From Lacibacter sediminis (lineage in GTDB: Bacteria; Bacteroidota; Bacteroidia; Chitinophagales; Chitinophagaceae): a DNA stretch of 64,000 bases. Location of the stretch: the NCBI RefSeq assembly GCF_014168535.1, contig NZ_CP060007.1, positions 1,736,001-1,800,000 of the forward strand, written 5' to 3'. Under the pieces are notes generated by a model. The model was not told the origin of the DNA. It saw nothing but the letters and a program-made list of their open reading frames with translations, and did not search any database. Shown piece by piece: positions 1 to 8,487 of the stretch. A program made the translations under genes and the position numbers. Numbering within the stretch: the stretch's first letter is position 1; each line of letters starts with the position of its first letter.

Positions 1-377
1 ATAACGGGGATGCCTTTATTATAAACTTCTTCTACAATAGGTGTAAGCGGTACGGCTTCGTTGGGCGAAATAATCAGAAGGTCAATGTTTTCCTTCAGTA
101 ATTCTTTTACCTGTTTTATTTGCAGTGCACTATTGTCATTGGCCTGCTTGTATAACAATCTGAAATCGGGATTAAAGGCCAGTTCCCTGCGCATTTCTCC
201 AATCATGGCTTTACGCCAGTTATCTGCATCGCCACATTGCGAAAAACCAATCAGGTATTTTTTCTCCTTCTCCATTTTACAGGACATCGTACAGGAAACC
301 AACAGGAAAAAAAACATTCCGTTGACCCATATTCTGGAGAATAGGATAACCCTTGAGATAATGGCAAAGCAGTTCAT
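1..377 (-). CDS. N-terminal part of a periplasmic sugar-binding sensor (hybrid two-component system or LacI-type binding protein), cut by the left edge
   Basis: The reverse strand is open from an ATG at 377 to the window edge (125 codons, no stop). A hydrophobic, Cys-containing N-terminus (residues 8-34, MFFFLLVSCTMSC region) is followed by YLIGFSQCGDADNWRKAM and then DLLIISPNEAVPLTPIVEEV with KGIPVI at the edge, the start of a type-1 periplasmic sugar-binding fold. Its position, divergent from the fructose locus, matches fructose-binding hybrid two-component sensors such as BT1754 of Bacteroides thetaiotaomicron (established knowledge), so I infer that it senses fructose and controls the genes at 594-9987. 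The kinase and AraC parts would lie outside the window. A second in-frame ATG at 317 is an equally good start. It could instead be a stand-alone binding protein. Confidence 0.75.
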   Translation of the reverse strand, partial: MNCFAIISRVILFSRIWVNGMFFFLLVSCTMSCKMEKEKKYLIGFSQCGDADNWRKAMIGEMRRELAFNPDFRLLYKQANDNSALQIKQVKELLKENIDLLIISPNEAVPLTPIVEEVYNKGIPV

Positions 378-518
378 TATTTAAAAGTAGGATTATTGAT
401 ATTATTTTAGAAGAGTTGGTTGTAAAATTAAAAGCCGGCAGATGAACTATTTTAAAAAATGCTCATTAATAGATTGATTATCATTAGAATTTAAATATTT
501 GATCGCTTGATATAAAAT

Positions 519-546
519 TGAAACAATATGATGAAAAACTGAAACA
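519..546. promoter_or_regulatory. Direct repeat TGAAACA x2, 21 bp apart; candidate operator of the fructan locus
   Basis: TGAAACA occurs at 519-525 and again at 540-546, exactly 21 bp apart, which is two helical turns. It lies about 50-75 bp before the MFS start in the 216-bp divergent gap. AraC-type output domains of hybrid two-component regulators typically bind same-orientation half-sites about 21 bp apart, so this is a plausible operator. The gap is AT-rich and 7-mers recur by chance, so this is only a candidate. No clear TAnnTTTG box was found in the gap. Confidence 0.35.
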
Positions 547-593
547 TTTTTCCTGCATCTCGAGCCTAAGTTGTGTCAAATTGCTTTTGCCAT

Positions 594-2000
594 ATGAATC
601 AGAAACTCATTTTTTGGAGCATAGTTGTTGCTCTTGGTGGTTTGCTCTTTGGGATGGATGTTGCCGTTATCTCCGGGGCTGAACAGGAAATTCAAAGACT
701 TTGGAATCTAAGCGACGTAGTACACGGCCAAGCCATTGCTTCTGCACTTTATGGTACCATTATCGGTGCACTTTTCGGAGGAATCCCGGCTGAAAAATTT
801 GGAAGGAAAAAGGTATTGATCTGGATTGGCCTGCTCTTCCTGGTGTCGGCAATTGGGTCCGCAGTTGCTGCGGATGTTGTATCGTTCATGGCATTCCGGT
901 TTTTAGGTGGCTTGGGTGTTGGGGCATCTTCAGTAGTGGCACCTATGTTTATTTCAGAAATCGCACCTGCAAAAAACCGGGGGAAATTGGTTGCCACTTT
1001 TCAATTCAATATTGTATTCGGCATTTTGCTGGCTTATTTCTCTAATTACTTTTTAAGTAATATAGGCGAAGATGCATGGCGATGGATGCTGGGTGTGTTG
1101 GCAATTCCGGCATTACTATTTGTTGCTCTCATGTTTTTTGTACCCGAAAGTCCACGTTGGTTAATGGTGCATAGAAACGACTATGCCAAGGCACGTGAAA
1201 TTTTACAAGTGTCCGATCCTGAAGGTGTGGATGAAGCCATTAAAGCAATTCATCAATCAATAGACGAAGAAAAACAACAGGCAACACTTGCCACGTTCTT
1301 TACAAAACGTTTTACAAAACCAATTATACTTGCTTTTCTTATTGCCTTCTTTAACCAGATGAGCGGCATTAATGCCATCATCTATTTTGCTCCAAGGGTT
1401 TTCGAAATGGCGGGCATAGGTAAAAGCGCTGCTTTTTTACAAAGTGCTGGTATAGGCTTAGCCAATCTTGTGTTTACCATGCTTGGTTTGTATCTCATTG
1501 ATCGCATTGGCCGCAAAAAATTAATGCTCATTGGTTCCATCGGGTATATTATTTCGCTGGGTGCAGTAGCCGCAGCTTTTTACTTTCAATGGTTAGGTGG
1601 AGTAGTTGTACCTGTTTTGCTTTTCGTTTTTATTGCTGCACATGCTATTGGGCAGGGTGCTGTAATATGGGTCTTTATTTCAGAAATTTTTCCCAACCAG
1701 GTAAGATCTTATGGCCAGTCGCTCGGCAGCTCCACCCATTGGGTAATGGCCGCTATTGTAACAAGTGTGTTCCCGTTGTTTGCCAACAATCCTGCAATTG
1801 GTCCTGTAAAAATCTTTTTCTTTTTTATGCTGATGATGCTGTTGCAATTGCTTTGGGTATTATTTAAAATGCCCGAGACCAAGGGTGTTCCTTTAGAACA
1901 ATTAGAAGCACAACTGCTGAACAAGCCGTTACAAAAAGAGAAGGCTGTAACTGAAAAACCGGCAACGTTGCCAGGTAAAAACTTAATCTCTCACAAATAA
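594..2000 (+). CDS. MFS sugar porter (fructose uptake across the inner membrane)
   Basis: About 468 residues with twelve predicted membrane segments and the sugar-porter family signatures: FGRKK after TM2, PESPRWL before the central loop, DRIGRKK in the second half and PETKG near the end. These place it in the sugar porter family (TC 2.A.1.1). Its stop codon is followed directly by the fructokinase ATG (no gap), indicating co-transcription, and the locus context suggests fructose as substrate, like the permease in the B. thetaiotaomicron fructan locus. An earlier in-frame GTG (573) would add seven non-conserved residues; I chose the ATG at 594 because MNQKLIFWSIVVALGGLLFG begins right at TM1. 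Confidence 0.9.
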   Translation: MNQKLIFWSIVVALGGLLFGMDVAVISGAEQEIQRLWNLSDVVHGQAIASALYGTIIGALFGGIPAEKFGRKKVLIWIGLLFLVSAIGSAVAADVVSFMAFRFLGGLGVGASSVVAPMFISEIAPAKNRGKLVATFQFNIVFGILLAYFSNYFLSNIGEDAWRWMLGVLAIPALLFVALMFFVPESPRWLMVHRNDYAKAREILQVSDPEGVDEAIKAIHQSIDEEKQQATLATFFTKRFTKPIILAFLIAFFNQMSGINAIIYFAPRVFEMAGIGKSAAFLQSAGIGLANLVFTMLGLYLIDRIGRKKLMLIGSIGYIISLGAVAAAFYFQWLGGVVVPVLLFVFIAAHAIGQGAVIWVFISEIFPNQVRSYGQSLGSSTHWVMAAIVTSVFPLFANNPAIGPVKIFFFFMLMMLLQLLWVLFKMPETKGVPLEQLEAQLLNKPLQKEKAVTEKPATLPGKNLISHK

Positions 2001-2930
2001 ATGCTTGCTGTTATGCCTCAAACTTCCTCTTCCAATGCTTACAATGTTGTTTGCTTTGGTGAAATACTCTGGGATATTTTACCCGATAAAGCTGTACCCG
2101 GTGGCGCTCCCATGAATGTTGCTTATCACTTACACAGGTTGGGCGAAAGACCAGCCTTGCTCACCCGTACAGGTATTGATGAACGGGGTAAGGAACTACT
2201 TACTATGATGGAAAGCATGAACATCGATACAACATTGATACAACTCGATTATGAATTGCCAACCGGTATTGTTCATGCAACTCCAAATGAACAGGGAGAA
2301 ATGAGTTATGAAATTGTAGCGCCTGCAGCATGGGATCATATTCAATACGATCATGATGTTGAGTCAGTGGTAAAAAATGCCGAATACTTTGTGTTTGGAA
2401 GTTTGGCCACCCGCAACAAACAATCAAAAGAAACTTTATACAAACTGTTAGAGATAGCACGTACCAAAGTTCTTGATATTAATCTGCGTCAACCATTCTT
2501 CACACGGGAAATTGTAGAGGAGTTACTCAGCAAATGTGATGTAGTAAAAATGAATATCTCTGAGCTTGAACTTATCACCGGTTGGTTTGCTGAATATAAA
2601 AGTATTGAAGATCGCATACAGCTGATACAGGACAAGTTCAACATCCGTTCAATCATTATTACAATGGGTGCAGATGGAGCTGTTGTAAACTTTCGGGGAA
2701 GTTACCACAGGCATAACGGTTATAAAGTACAGGTGGCCGATACCATTGGCAGTGGCGACAGCTTCCTTGCTGCCTTTTTAGCAAGTGTATTACAAAATAA
2801 ATCGCCAGAAGAAGCACTCACGTTTGCCAGTGGCCTTGGTGCATTAGTGGCATCAAAAACAGGCGGCTGGCCTGCTTACAATATCTCAGATATCTATTCA
2901 CTTATTAACAATACACAAATCATCCACTAA
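2001..2930 (+). CDS. PfkB-family fructokinase
   Basis: A 309-residue sugar kinase that would phosphorylate incoming fructose with ATP. The N-terminal PfkB signature GGAPMNVAYHL is at residues 34-44, and the C-terminal anion-hole/catalytic motif DTIGSGDSF starts at residue 247, with Asp253 as the expected catalytic base. The motif has Ser in place of the more usual Ala (DTxGAGD), a common variant. The first ATG abuts the transporter stop codon; a second in-frame ATG at 2013 is possible. It sits between the sugar porter and SusC, which fits a fructose role and argues against ribokinase or adenosine kinase. Confidence 0.88.
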   Translation: MLAVMPQTSSSNAYNVVCFGEILWDILPDKAVPGGAPMNVAYHLHRLGERPALLTRTGIDERGKELLTMMESMNIDTTLIQLDYELPTGIVHATPNEQGEMSYEIVAPAAWDHIQYDHDVESVVKNAEYFVFGSLATRNKQSKETLYKLLEIARTKVLDINLRQPFFTREIVEELLSKCDVVKMNISELELITGWFAEYKSIEDRIQLIQDKFNIRSIIITMGADGAVVNFRGSYHRHNGYKVQVADTIGSGDSFLAAFLASVLQNKSPEEALTFASGLGALVASKTGGWPAYNISDIYSLINNTQIIH

Positions 2931-2979
2931 CAATAAATCGACTGCTATGCAAAATTTTTCACTTTTAAAATTAACGATT

Positions 2980-5900
2980 ATGAGAAAGTTGTTTTTTCTA
3001 TTGCCATTTTTTCTATCTGCCATTTGCTCGTTTGCGCAGGTGAAAACAATTACGGGCATTGTTACTGCTAAAGCAGATAAAGCCCCACTTTCGGGTGTTT
3101 CGGTACAGTCAAAAAATGCAACAACTGTTACCGATGCTTCAGGAAAATTTTCTATCACTGCATCTGCAGGTGATGACATAACATTTAGTTATGTTGGAAT
3201 GAAACCCGTAACCATTAAATTAAGTACCGGAGACGCAACACTGGCTGTTGAAATGGAACCGGCAGTAAAAGAAGGTGATGTAATTGTTATTACAGGTTAT
3301 ACCTCCCAACGTAAAAAAGATGTAACAGGAGCTGTAGCGGTGGTTGATTTATCAGCCGTTAAAAACAATTCTTCCGGTAACCCAATGCAGGCGCTGCAAG
3401 GCCGTGTAGCAGGTTTGTATATTGAACGAGGAAGCGGTTCACCAAATGGAAGCAACGCAAAAATTTTAATTCGTGGCGCAAATACATTGGGTAACACCGA
3501 TCCATTATATATCATTGATGGTGTGCCTACTACCAGGCCCGAAGTATTTCAGAATATAGATCCAGCCACTATCGCTTCCATGCAGGTATTGAAAGATGCA
3601 TCTGCTGCATCTATTTATGGTTCACGTGCCTCCAATGGTGTTATCATCATTACAACAAAAAATGGTGGCAACACAGAAGGGAAAGTAAACTTTCAGTTTA
3701 ATACAAGTGCAGCAGCACAGTCAGAAAAATCTGTGCGTTTTAAAATGTTAAACGCAGTTGATAGGGGTAGGGCTTTGTGGCAGGCTTCAGTAAACGATGG
3801 CGTAAAACCTGAAGATGCTTATGGAGAGATTTACAATTTTGACTGGAATAATAATTTGAGTAACCCGGTTTTAAATTCTGTTACTGTAAAACCTTTTGTT
3901 GGCGGTGATCCTAATACACCGGCTGGCAATACCGATTGGCAGGATGTAATGTATAAAACGGGCCTTGCTATAAGTAATAGTCTTACAGCATCTGTAGGCA
4001 ACCGTAATTCATCTGTTGAATTTAATTTCGGACATTACAAAAATACCGGCATGTTACGGTATACAGGTTATGAGCGCTTAAACGGCAGCATCAATGCTAT
4101 TACCAAGGCATACAATCAACGGCTCATCGTAGGAGTGAATCTGCGTGTTGCAAATTCAAATGAAACACTTACTTCAAGAGATATTGGTGGTGCTCTAACA
4201 ACTGCATTGGCCGTTTTCCAGGCACCAACAATTCCTGTTTACCAAAAAGATGGGGTAACGTTCGCCGGTGCATCCGGCGGTGGTTACTCCGACAGGAACA
4301 ATCCCTTGCACATGCAGTATCTGTCGAGGTGGGATAACGCCAACCGCTTAACAGCATTTGGAAATGTGTTTGTTGAAATACAACCTATCAAAAATCTCGT
4401 GTTCAGAACCAGTGTTGGTACCGATTATGCTACATATTTAAGCAAAGTCATTTTGCCAACGTTTACTGAAGGTGCTTTTAACCGAACAACTAACAGCGTC
4501 ACCTTCGATCAAAATAAATTAGTAAGCACTACACTTTCCAATACGCTTCGTTACAACTGGGATATAAACAGGAAGCATAATCTTAAGTTCTTAGCGGGTA
4601 CAGAATACATCAAAACAGATCTTAACTTTCAAAATACACGCAAGGAAGGCTTTGCTGTGCAAACGGAAGAATATTTTACCATTAGTGCAGGCACAGGAAA
4701 CTCCAGCGTTTTTGGTGGCTCAACAGGTAACAGGTTGTTCTCTTTATTTGGCCGTGTTGATTATAATTTTTCCGATAAATATTTAGCGGCTTTAACAATT
4801 CGTCGTGATGGCTCTTCACGTTTTGGTGAAGACAATCGTTATGGTCTTTTCCCTGCTGCTTCTTTTGGATGGAGAATTGACAGAGAAGGCTTCATGGAAA
4901 ATAACACGCTGTTCTCTGAGTTAAAATTACGCTTAGGTGTTGGCCGTGTTGGTAACCAGCAAATCGGGGATATCAGTCGTTTCGGAATATTTGAAGCAAG
5001 ATACGGAACAGCGTTATCGCAATTGGTTGGCGGCTTTTGGGAACAGTATATGAATATCGGAACAGCTTATTCATTAACCGGTGCAAACACAGGTACACTT
5101 CCATCCGGCTTTGTACAAACACAGGCTGCTAATACAGGGTTAAAGTGGGAGACTACAGATGAGTTGAATGCAGGATTAGATTTTGCGTTTCTTAAAAACA
5201 AAATTTTCGGTTCGTTCGATTATTTTTCGAGAAACACAACAGGCATATTAATTACACCACCGGTAGCTTCAGCTTTAGGCGAAGGTCAGTCGAAGCCCGT
5301 AAATGGTGCATCTAAAACTAATAAAGGCTGGGAGTTTGTTATCGGCTACCGTGCACAAAAAACCGGAGATTTCAATTACAACGTACAACTCAACTTTGCA
5401 CATTTCAGAGATAAAATAACAGAGCTGCCCGAAGTTGTTCGCCCGGCATATGCAGGTAATCTGGTGAGTACAATTATTGGTCATTCACAGTTTGATATTT
5501 TCGGCTATAAAACCAATGGTCTCTTTCAATCACAGGCAGAAGTGAATGCAGCACCTACACAAATTGGTGCCGGTCCCGGAAGAATACGATATGTAGATAT
5601 TAATAAAGACAATGTAATTAACGATCTCGACAGAACATGGATTGGAACAACTCTGCCCGATCTTGAATATGGTGTTAGAATTGATGCCAATTATAAAAAA
5701 TTCGATTTCTCCGTTTTTGGTTCCGGTGTTGCAGGCAGGTCTGGATTTGATGTGTATACACTGTTTAATAATCTCATGCGTAGTAGAGAAAATGTTGGAG
5801 CCGGTGTTTTTAATGGCTGGACTCCACAAAACACAAATACAAATGTTCCGGCGCTTACTTTAAAGGATAACAATAACGAAACACGTACATCCGATTATTT

Positions 5901-6117
5901 TATGGTAAGTACTTCCTTTTTTAAAGTGAGAAACATACAGGTAGGGTACAGTGTAAAACCAAAATCTGTTTTTTCAGGTCTGCGTTTTTACCTGATGGCC
6001 GAAAATGTTTTCTGGTTGAAAAGCAAAAAGTATTTAAGTCCTGATCCGGAACGTATCGACTTTAATCCAATACCTATTCCAAAAACATACACGTTTGGTA
6101 TTAACGCCTCTTTTTAA
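2980..6117 (+). CDS. SusC-like TonB-dependent outer-membrane transporter
   Basis: About 1045 residues. A signal peptide (MRKLFFLLPFFLSAICSFAQ) is followed by a carboxypeptidase-D-like regulatory domain (VKTITGIVTAK to SYVGMKPV), a TonB-box region (VIVITGYTSQRKKDVTGAV), the plug domain (ALQGRVAGLYIERG, ILIRGANTLG, LYIIDGVP) and a long beta-barrel ending in an aromatic C-terminus (FGINASF). It would import oligofructosides with the SusD lipoprotein encoded 19 bp downstream. An ATG at 2947 in frame would prefix the signal peptide with 11 extra residues; the ATG at 2980 gives a standard signal peptide. Substrate assignment to fructans is inferred from the GH32 and fructokinase neighbours. Confidence 0.93.
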   Translation: MRKLFFLLPFFLSAICSFAQVKTITGIVTAKADKAPLSGVSVQSKNATTVTDASGKFSITASAGDDITFSYVGMKPVTIKLSTGDATLAVEMEPAVKEGDVIVITGYTSQRKKDVTGAVAVVDLSAVKNNSSGNPMQALQGRVAGLYIERGSGSPNGSNAKILIRGANTLGNTDPLYIIDGVPTTRPEVFQNIDPATIASMQVLKDASAASIYGSRASNGVIIITTKNGGNTEGKVNFQFNTSAAAQSEKSVRFKMLNAVDRGRALWQASVNDGVKPEDAYGEIYNFDWNNNLSNPVLNSVTVKPFVGGDPNTPAGNTDWQDVMYKTGLAISNSLTASVGNRNSSVEFNFGHYKNTGMLRYTGYERLNGSINAITKAYNQRLIVGVNLRVANSNETLTSRDIGGALTTALAVFQAPTIPVYQKDGVTFAGASGGGYSDRNNPLHMQYLSRWDNANRLTAFGNVFVEIQPIKNLVFRTSVGTDYATYLSKVILPTFTEGAFNRTTNSVTFDQNKLVSTTLSNTLRYNWDINRKHNLKFLAGTEYIKTDLNFQNTRKEGFAVQTEEYFTISAGTGNSSVFGGSTGNRLFSLFGRVDYNFSDKYLAALTIRRDGSSRFGEDNRYGLFPAASFGWRIDREGFMENNTLFSELKLRLGVGRVGNQQIGDISRFGIFEARYGTALSQLVGGFWEQYMNIGTAYSLTGANTGTLPSGFVQTQAANTGLKWETTDELNAGLDFAFLKNKIFGSFDYFSRNTTGILITPPVASALGEGQSKPVNGASKTNKGWEFVIGYRAQKTGDFNYNVQLNFAHFRDKITELPEVVRPAYAGNLVSTIIGHSQFDIFGYKTNGLFQSQAEVNAAPTQIGAGPGRIRYVDINKDNVINDLDRTWIGTTLPDLEYGVRIDANYKKFDFSVFGSGVAGRSGFDVYTLFNNLMRSRENVGAGVFNGWTPQNTNTNVPALTLKDNNNETRTSDYFMVSTSFFKVRNIQVGYSVKPKSVFSGLRFYLMAENVFWLKSKKYLSPDPERIDFNPIPIPKTYTFGINASF

Positions 6118-6136
6118 CAACTAAAGACAAAAGAAA

Positions 6137-7840
6137 ATGAAACATAAATTTTTAATTGGTTTAGCAGCTATACTCTTATTCGGTGCCTGCAAAAAACAAT
6201 TGGATTATACGCCAACAGGTGTATTGTCTTCAACCGATCTTACAACAGCAGAAGCTGCTGAAGGCCTGGTAACAGCAGCGTATGCTGCCATTGGCAACGG
6301 CGATATGATCGGACCTATTTACAGTAATTGGGTTTATGGAAGTGTACGATCAGATGATGCTTATAAAGGCGGTGGTGGTACCGGTGATGTTGGTGAAATT
6401 GACGCACTTGAACATTACAACCTTGTTACACCATCAATGGGTGCATTTGTATCACGTACATGGCAGAACTTGTTTAAATCAATTTCAAGAGCCAATGCAG
6501 CAATGAGGGCAGTTAATGCACTTCCGGATGCTTCGTTTCCTCAAAAGAAAACAAGATTGGCCGAGCTGAAATTTTTAAGAGGACACAGCTACTTTACAAT
6601 GAAACTATTGTACAAGAACATTCCGATTTTCGATGAAACTGCAACGGAGGCCGACATCCTGAAAACAAAAAACGATTTAAGCAATGAAGACTCGTGGAAT
6701 AAAATTGCCGCCGATTTTCAATATGCAATCGATAATCTTCCTCCAACGCAAACACAAATTGCAAGGGCTAATAAACATGCAGCCCAGGCATACCTTGCAA
6801 AGTTGCGTTTGTTCCAGGCATATGTACAGAATGCAACACACCAGGTAACTTCTATCAATACAACAAGATTGCAGGAAGTAGTAAGCTTAACAGAAGCAGT
6901 TATTACATCGGGCAAGTATAGTTTAAGTGCTGATATTGCTGATAATTTTTTACCCGAAACCGAAAACGGACCTGAATCAGTTTTTGCAATTCAGTTTACG
7001 ATCAATGATGGTACCACTTCAGGCAGGCTTAATTATGAAGATGGATTAAATTATCCGCATGGTGCTCCGCAATATGGTTGCTGTGGTTTTCATGCAGGAA
7101 GCCAGAATCTTGTAAATGCACATACAACTGATGTAAATGGATTGCCTAACTTTTCAACCTTTAACAACAGCAATGCTGATTTAAGTACTGCGTCTGTAGA
7201 TGTTCGTTTAGATCACACCGTTGGTATTGACGGGCACGTGTATAAATATGATAATACAAAACCGTTCAGCAATAGTTGGGTTCGTGATCCCGGTGTCTAT
7301 GGAAATTTTCATACCATGCGTAATCAGCAATTGGCGAGCAGCTCTTCTTATTTCAAAAACGGCCCGTTCATGGGTGTTGCAAAAAACTACGACATCATCC
7401 GGTATGATGATGTGTTGCTGATGCAGGCTGAAGCGTATATTGAATTGGGACAACCGGATAAAGCCTTACCGATTATCAACAGCATCCGTAACCGGGCAGC
7501 AGCAAGTACCGGCCGTTTGAAAAAAGCAAATGGGATGTTTGCATCGATCTACAATGTGAAACCATATCCTGCAATTGGCTGGACACAGGCTTATGCACGC
7601 CAGGCTTTACAATGGGAACGTCGTTTGGAATTTGCTACTGAAGGGCATCGCTTTTTTGATTTGGTAAGATGGGGTATTGCAGCGCAGGTATTAAATCAAT
7701 ACATCGCAGTGGAAAAAACAAGACGGCCGTTTTTAGCAACAGCGTTGTTTACAGCCGGACGTGATGAATATTTACCTATACCACAATCGGAGATTACATT
7801 TACCAATGGGTTGTATAAACAGAACCCGGGTTATAATTAA
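6137..7840 (+). CDS. SusD/RagB-family surface glycan-binding lipoprotein
   Basis: A 567-residue partner of the SusC transporter. The N-terminus MKHKFLIGLAAILLFGAC is a lipoprotein signal with the lipidated Cys at residue 18. The body shows RagB/SusD features: helical TPR-like segments (LAELKFLRGHSYFTMKLLY) and the C-terminal RWERRLEFATEGHRFFDLVRWG-type region (here QWERRLEFATEGHRFFDLVR, then WG). It would sit as a lid on SusC and bind fructans at the cell surface. It is followed by a strong hairpin before the next gene. Confidence 0.93.
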   Translation: MKHKFLIGLAAILLFGACKKQLDYTPTGVLSSTDLTTAEAAEGLVTAAYAAIGNGDMIGPIYSNWVYGSVRSDDAYKGGGGTGDVGEIDALEHYNLVTPSMGAFVSRTWQNLFKSISRANAAMRAVNALPDASFPQKKTRLAELKFLRGHSYFTMKLLYKNIPIFDETATEADILKTKNDLSNEDSWNKIAADFQYAIDNLPPTQTQIARANKHAAQAYLAKLRLFQAYVQNATHQVTSINTTRLQEVVSLTEAVITSGKYSLSADIADNFLPETENGPESVFAIQFTINDGTTSGRLNYEDGLNYPHGAPQYGCCGFHAGSQNLVNAHTTDVNGLPNFSTFNNSNADLSTASVDVRLDHTVGIDGHVYKYDNTKPFSNSWVRDPGVYGNFHTMRNQQLASSSSYFKNGPFMGVAKNYDIIRYDDVLLMQAEAYIELGQPDKALPIINSIRNRAAASTGRLKKANGMFASIYNVKPYPAIGWTQAYARQALQWERRLEFATEGHRFFDLVRWGIAAQVLNQYIAVEKTRRPFLATALFTAGRDEYLPIPQSEITFTNGLYKQNPGYN

Positions 7841-7854
7841 TGAATGGTTACAAC

Positions 7855-7897
7855 TCCCGGTTGGTACAACATAATAATAATGCGGTGCCAACCGGGA
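7855..7897 (+). repeat. 13-bp-stem hairpin between susD-like and redoxin genes
   Basis: TCCCGGTTGGTAC at 7855-7867 pairs with GTGCCAACCGGGA at 7885-7897 (one G-U pair, 17-nt loop). There is no U-run after it, so it is not a standard terminator. It may stabilise the susCD message or lower expression of the genes beyond it. Confidence 0.6.
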
Positions 7898-7918
7898 ATA
7901 GTATAAAAAAGCAGCATC

Positions 7919-8392
7919 ATGCAAAGATTATTATGGTTTATAGTGTTTATTGTTGCGTTGAATACAGTTTGTGCACAGCAAAAAATTCCGCCTTTCCGCA
8001 TGGCACTTTCAGATGGCAACCTGTTTCATGCAAGTAGCCTGCCGATGGGTAAACCTGTTATTGTTATTTATTTCTCACCGGAATGCGATCATTGCCAGGT
8101 TTTGATGAAAGAATGGTTTAAACGTTCAGGAGATTTCAGGAAAGCGTCGGTTGCGATGATCACTTTTTTACCTCTTGCCAATGTTGCTTTATTTGAAAAA
8201 GAATTTAAAACAAAACAGCACTCCAATATTATTACAGGTACCGAAGGCACAGGTTTTTTTGTGAGGAATTATTATAAAGTTATGGATATGCCTTTTGTTG
8301 CTTTGCACGATAAGAATGGAAACTTAGTGAGTACTTACTCAAAAGATATTCCTTTGAATACATTGGCAGCTAAATTGCGCCAACTTAAATAA
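7919..8392 (+). CDS. Secreted thioredoxin-fold (redoxin/TlpA-like) protein in the fructan locus
   Basis: 157 residues with a signal peptide (MQRLLWFIVFIVALNTVCAQ) and the thioredoxin-like core VIVIYFSPECDHCQVLMKEW, giving a CxxC pair at Cys56 and Cys59, plus the cis-Pro region MDMPFVALHDKNGN. It would act in the periplasm or at the membrane as a thiol-disulfide oxidoreductase. Such proteins occur near SusCD loci in Chitinophagaceae, but their role there is not established. It is co-directional with its neighbours, 78 bp after SusD and 95 bp before GH32. Confidence 0.8.
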   Translation: MQRLLWFIVFIVALNTVCAQQKIPPFRMALSDGNLFHASSLPMGKPVIVIYFSPECDHCQVLMKEWFKRSGDFRKASVAMITFLPLANVALFEKEFKTKQHSNIITGTEGTGFFVRNYYKVMDMPFVALHDKNGNLVSTYSKDIPLNTLAAKLRQLK

Positions 8393-8487
8393 AATAATAA
8401 CGGTACGTTTCAACTGGTCGCACTTACGAACTAAAGATAAAATCATTGTAAATTCCATTCGGCTAAAGTCAAATTAAAAATATACTG

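Noticed and set aside
1..384. A forward open frame from 61 to 384.
   Set aside because: The reverse strand of the same stretch reads as a sugar-binding sensor domain that continues past the window edge; the forward product has no features.
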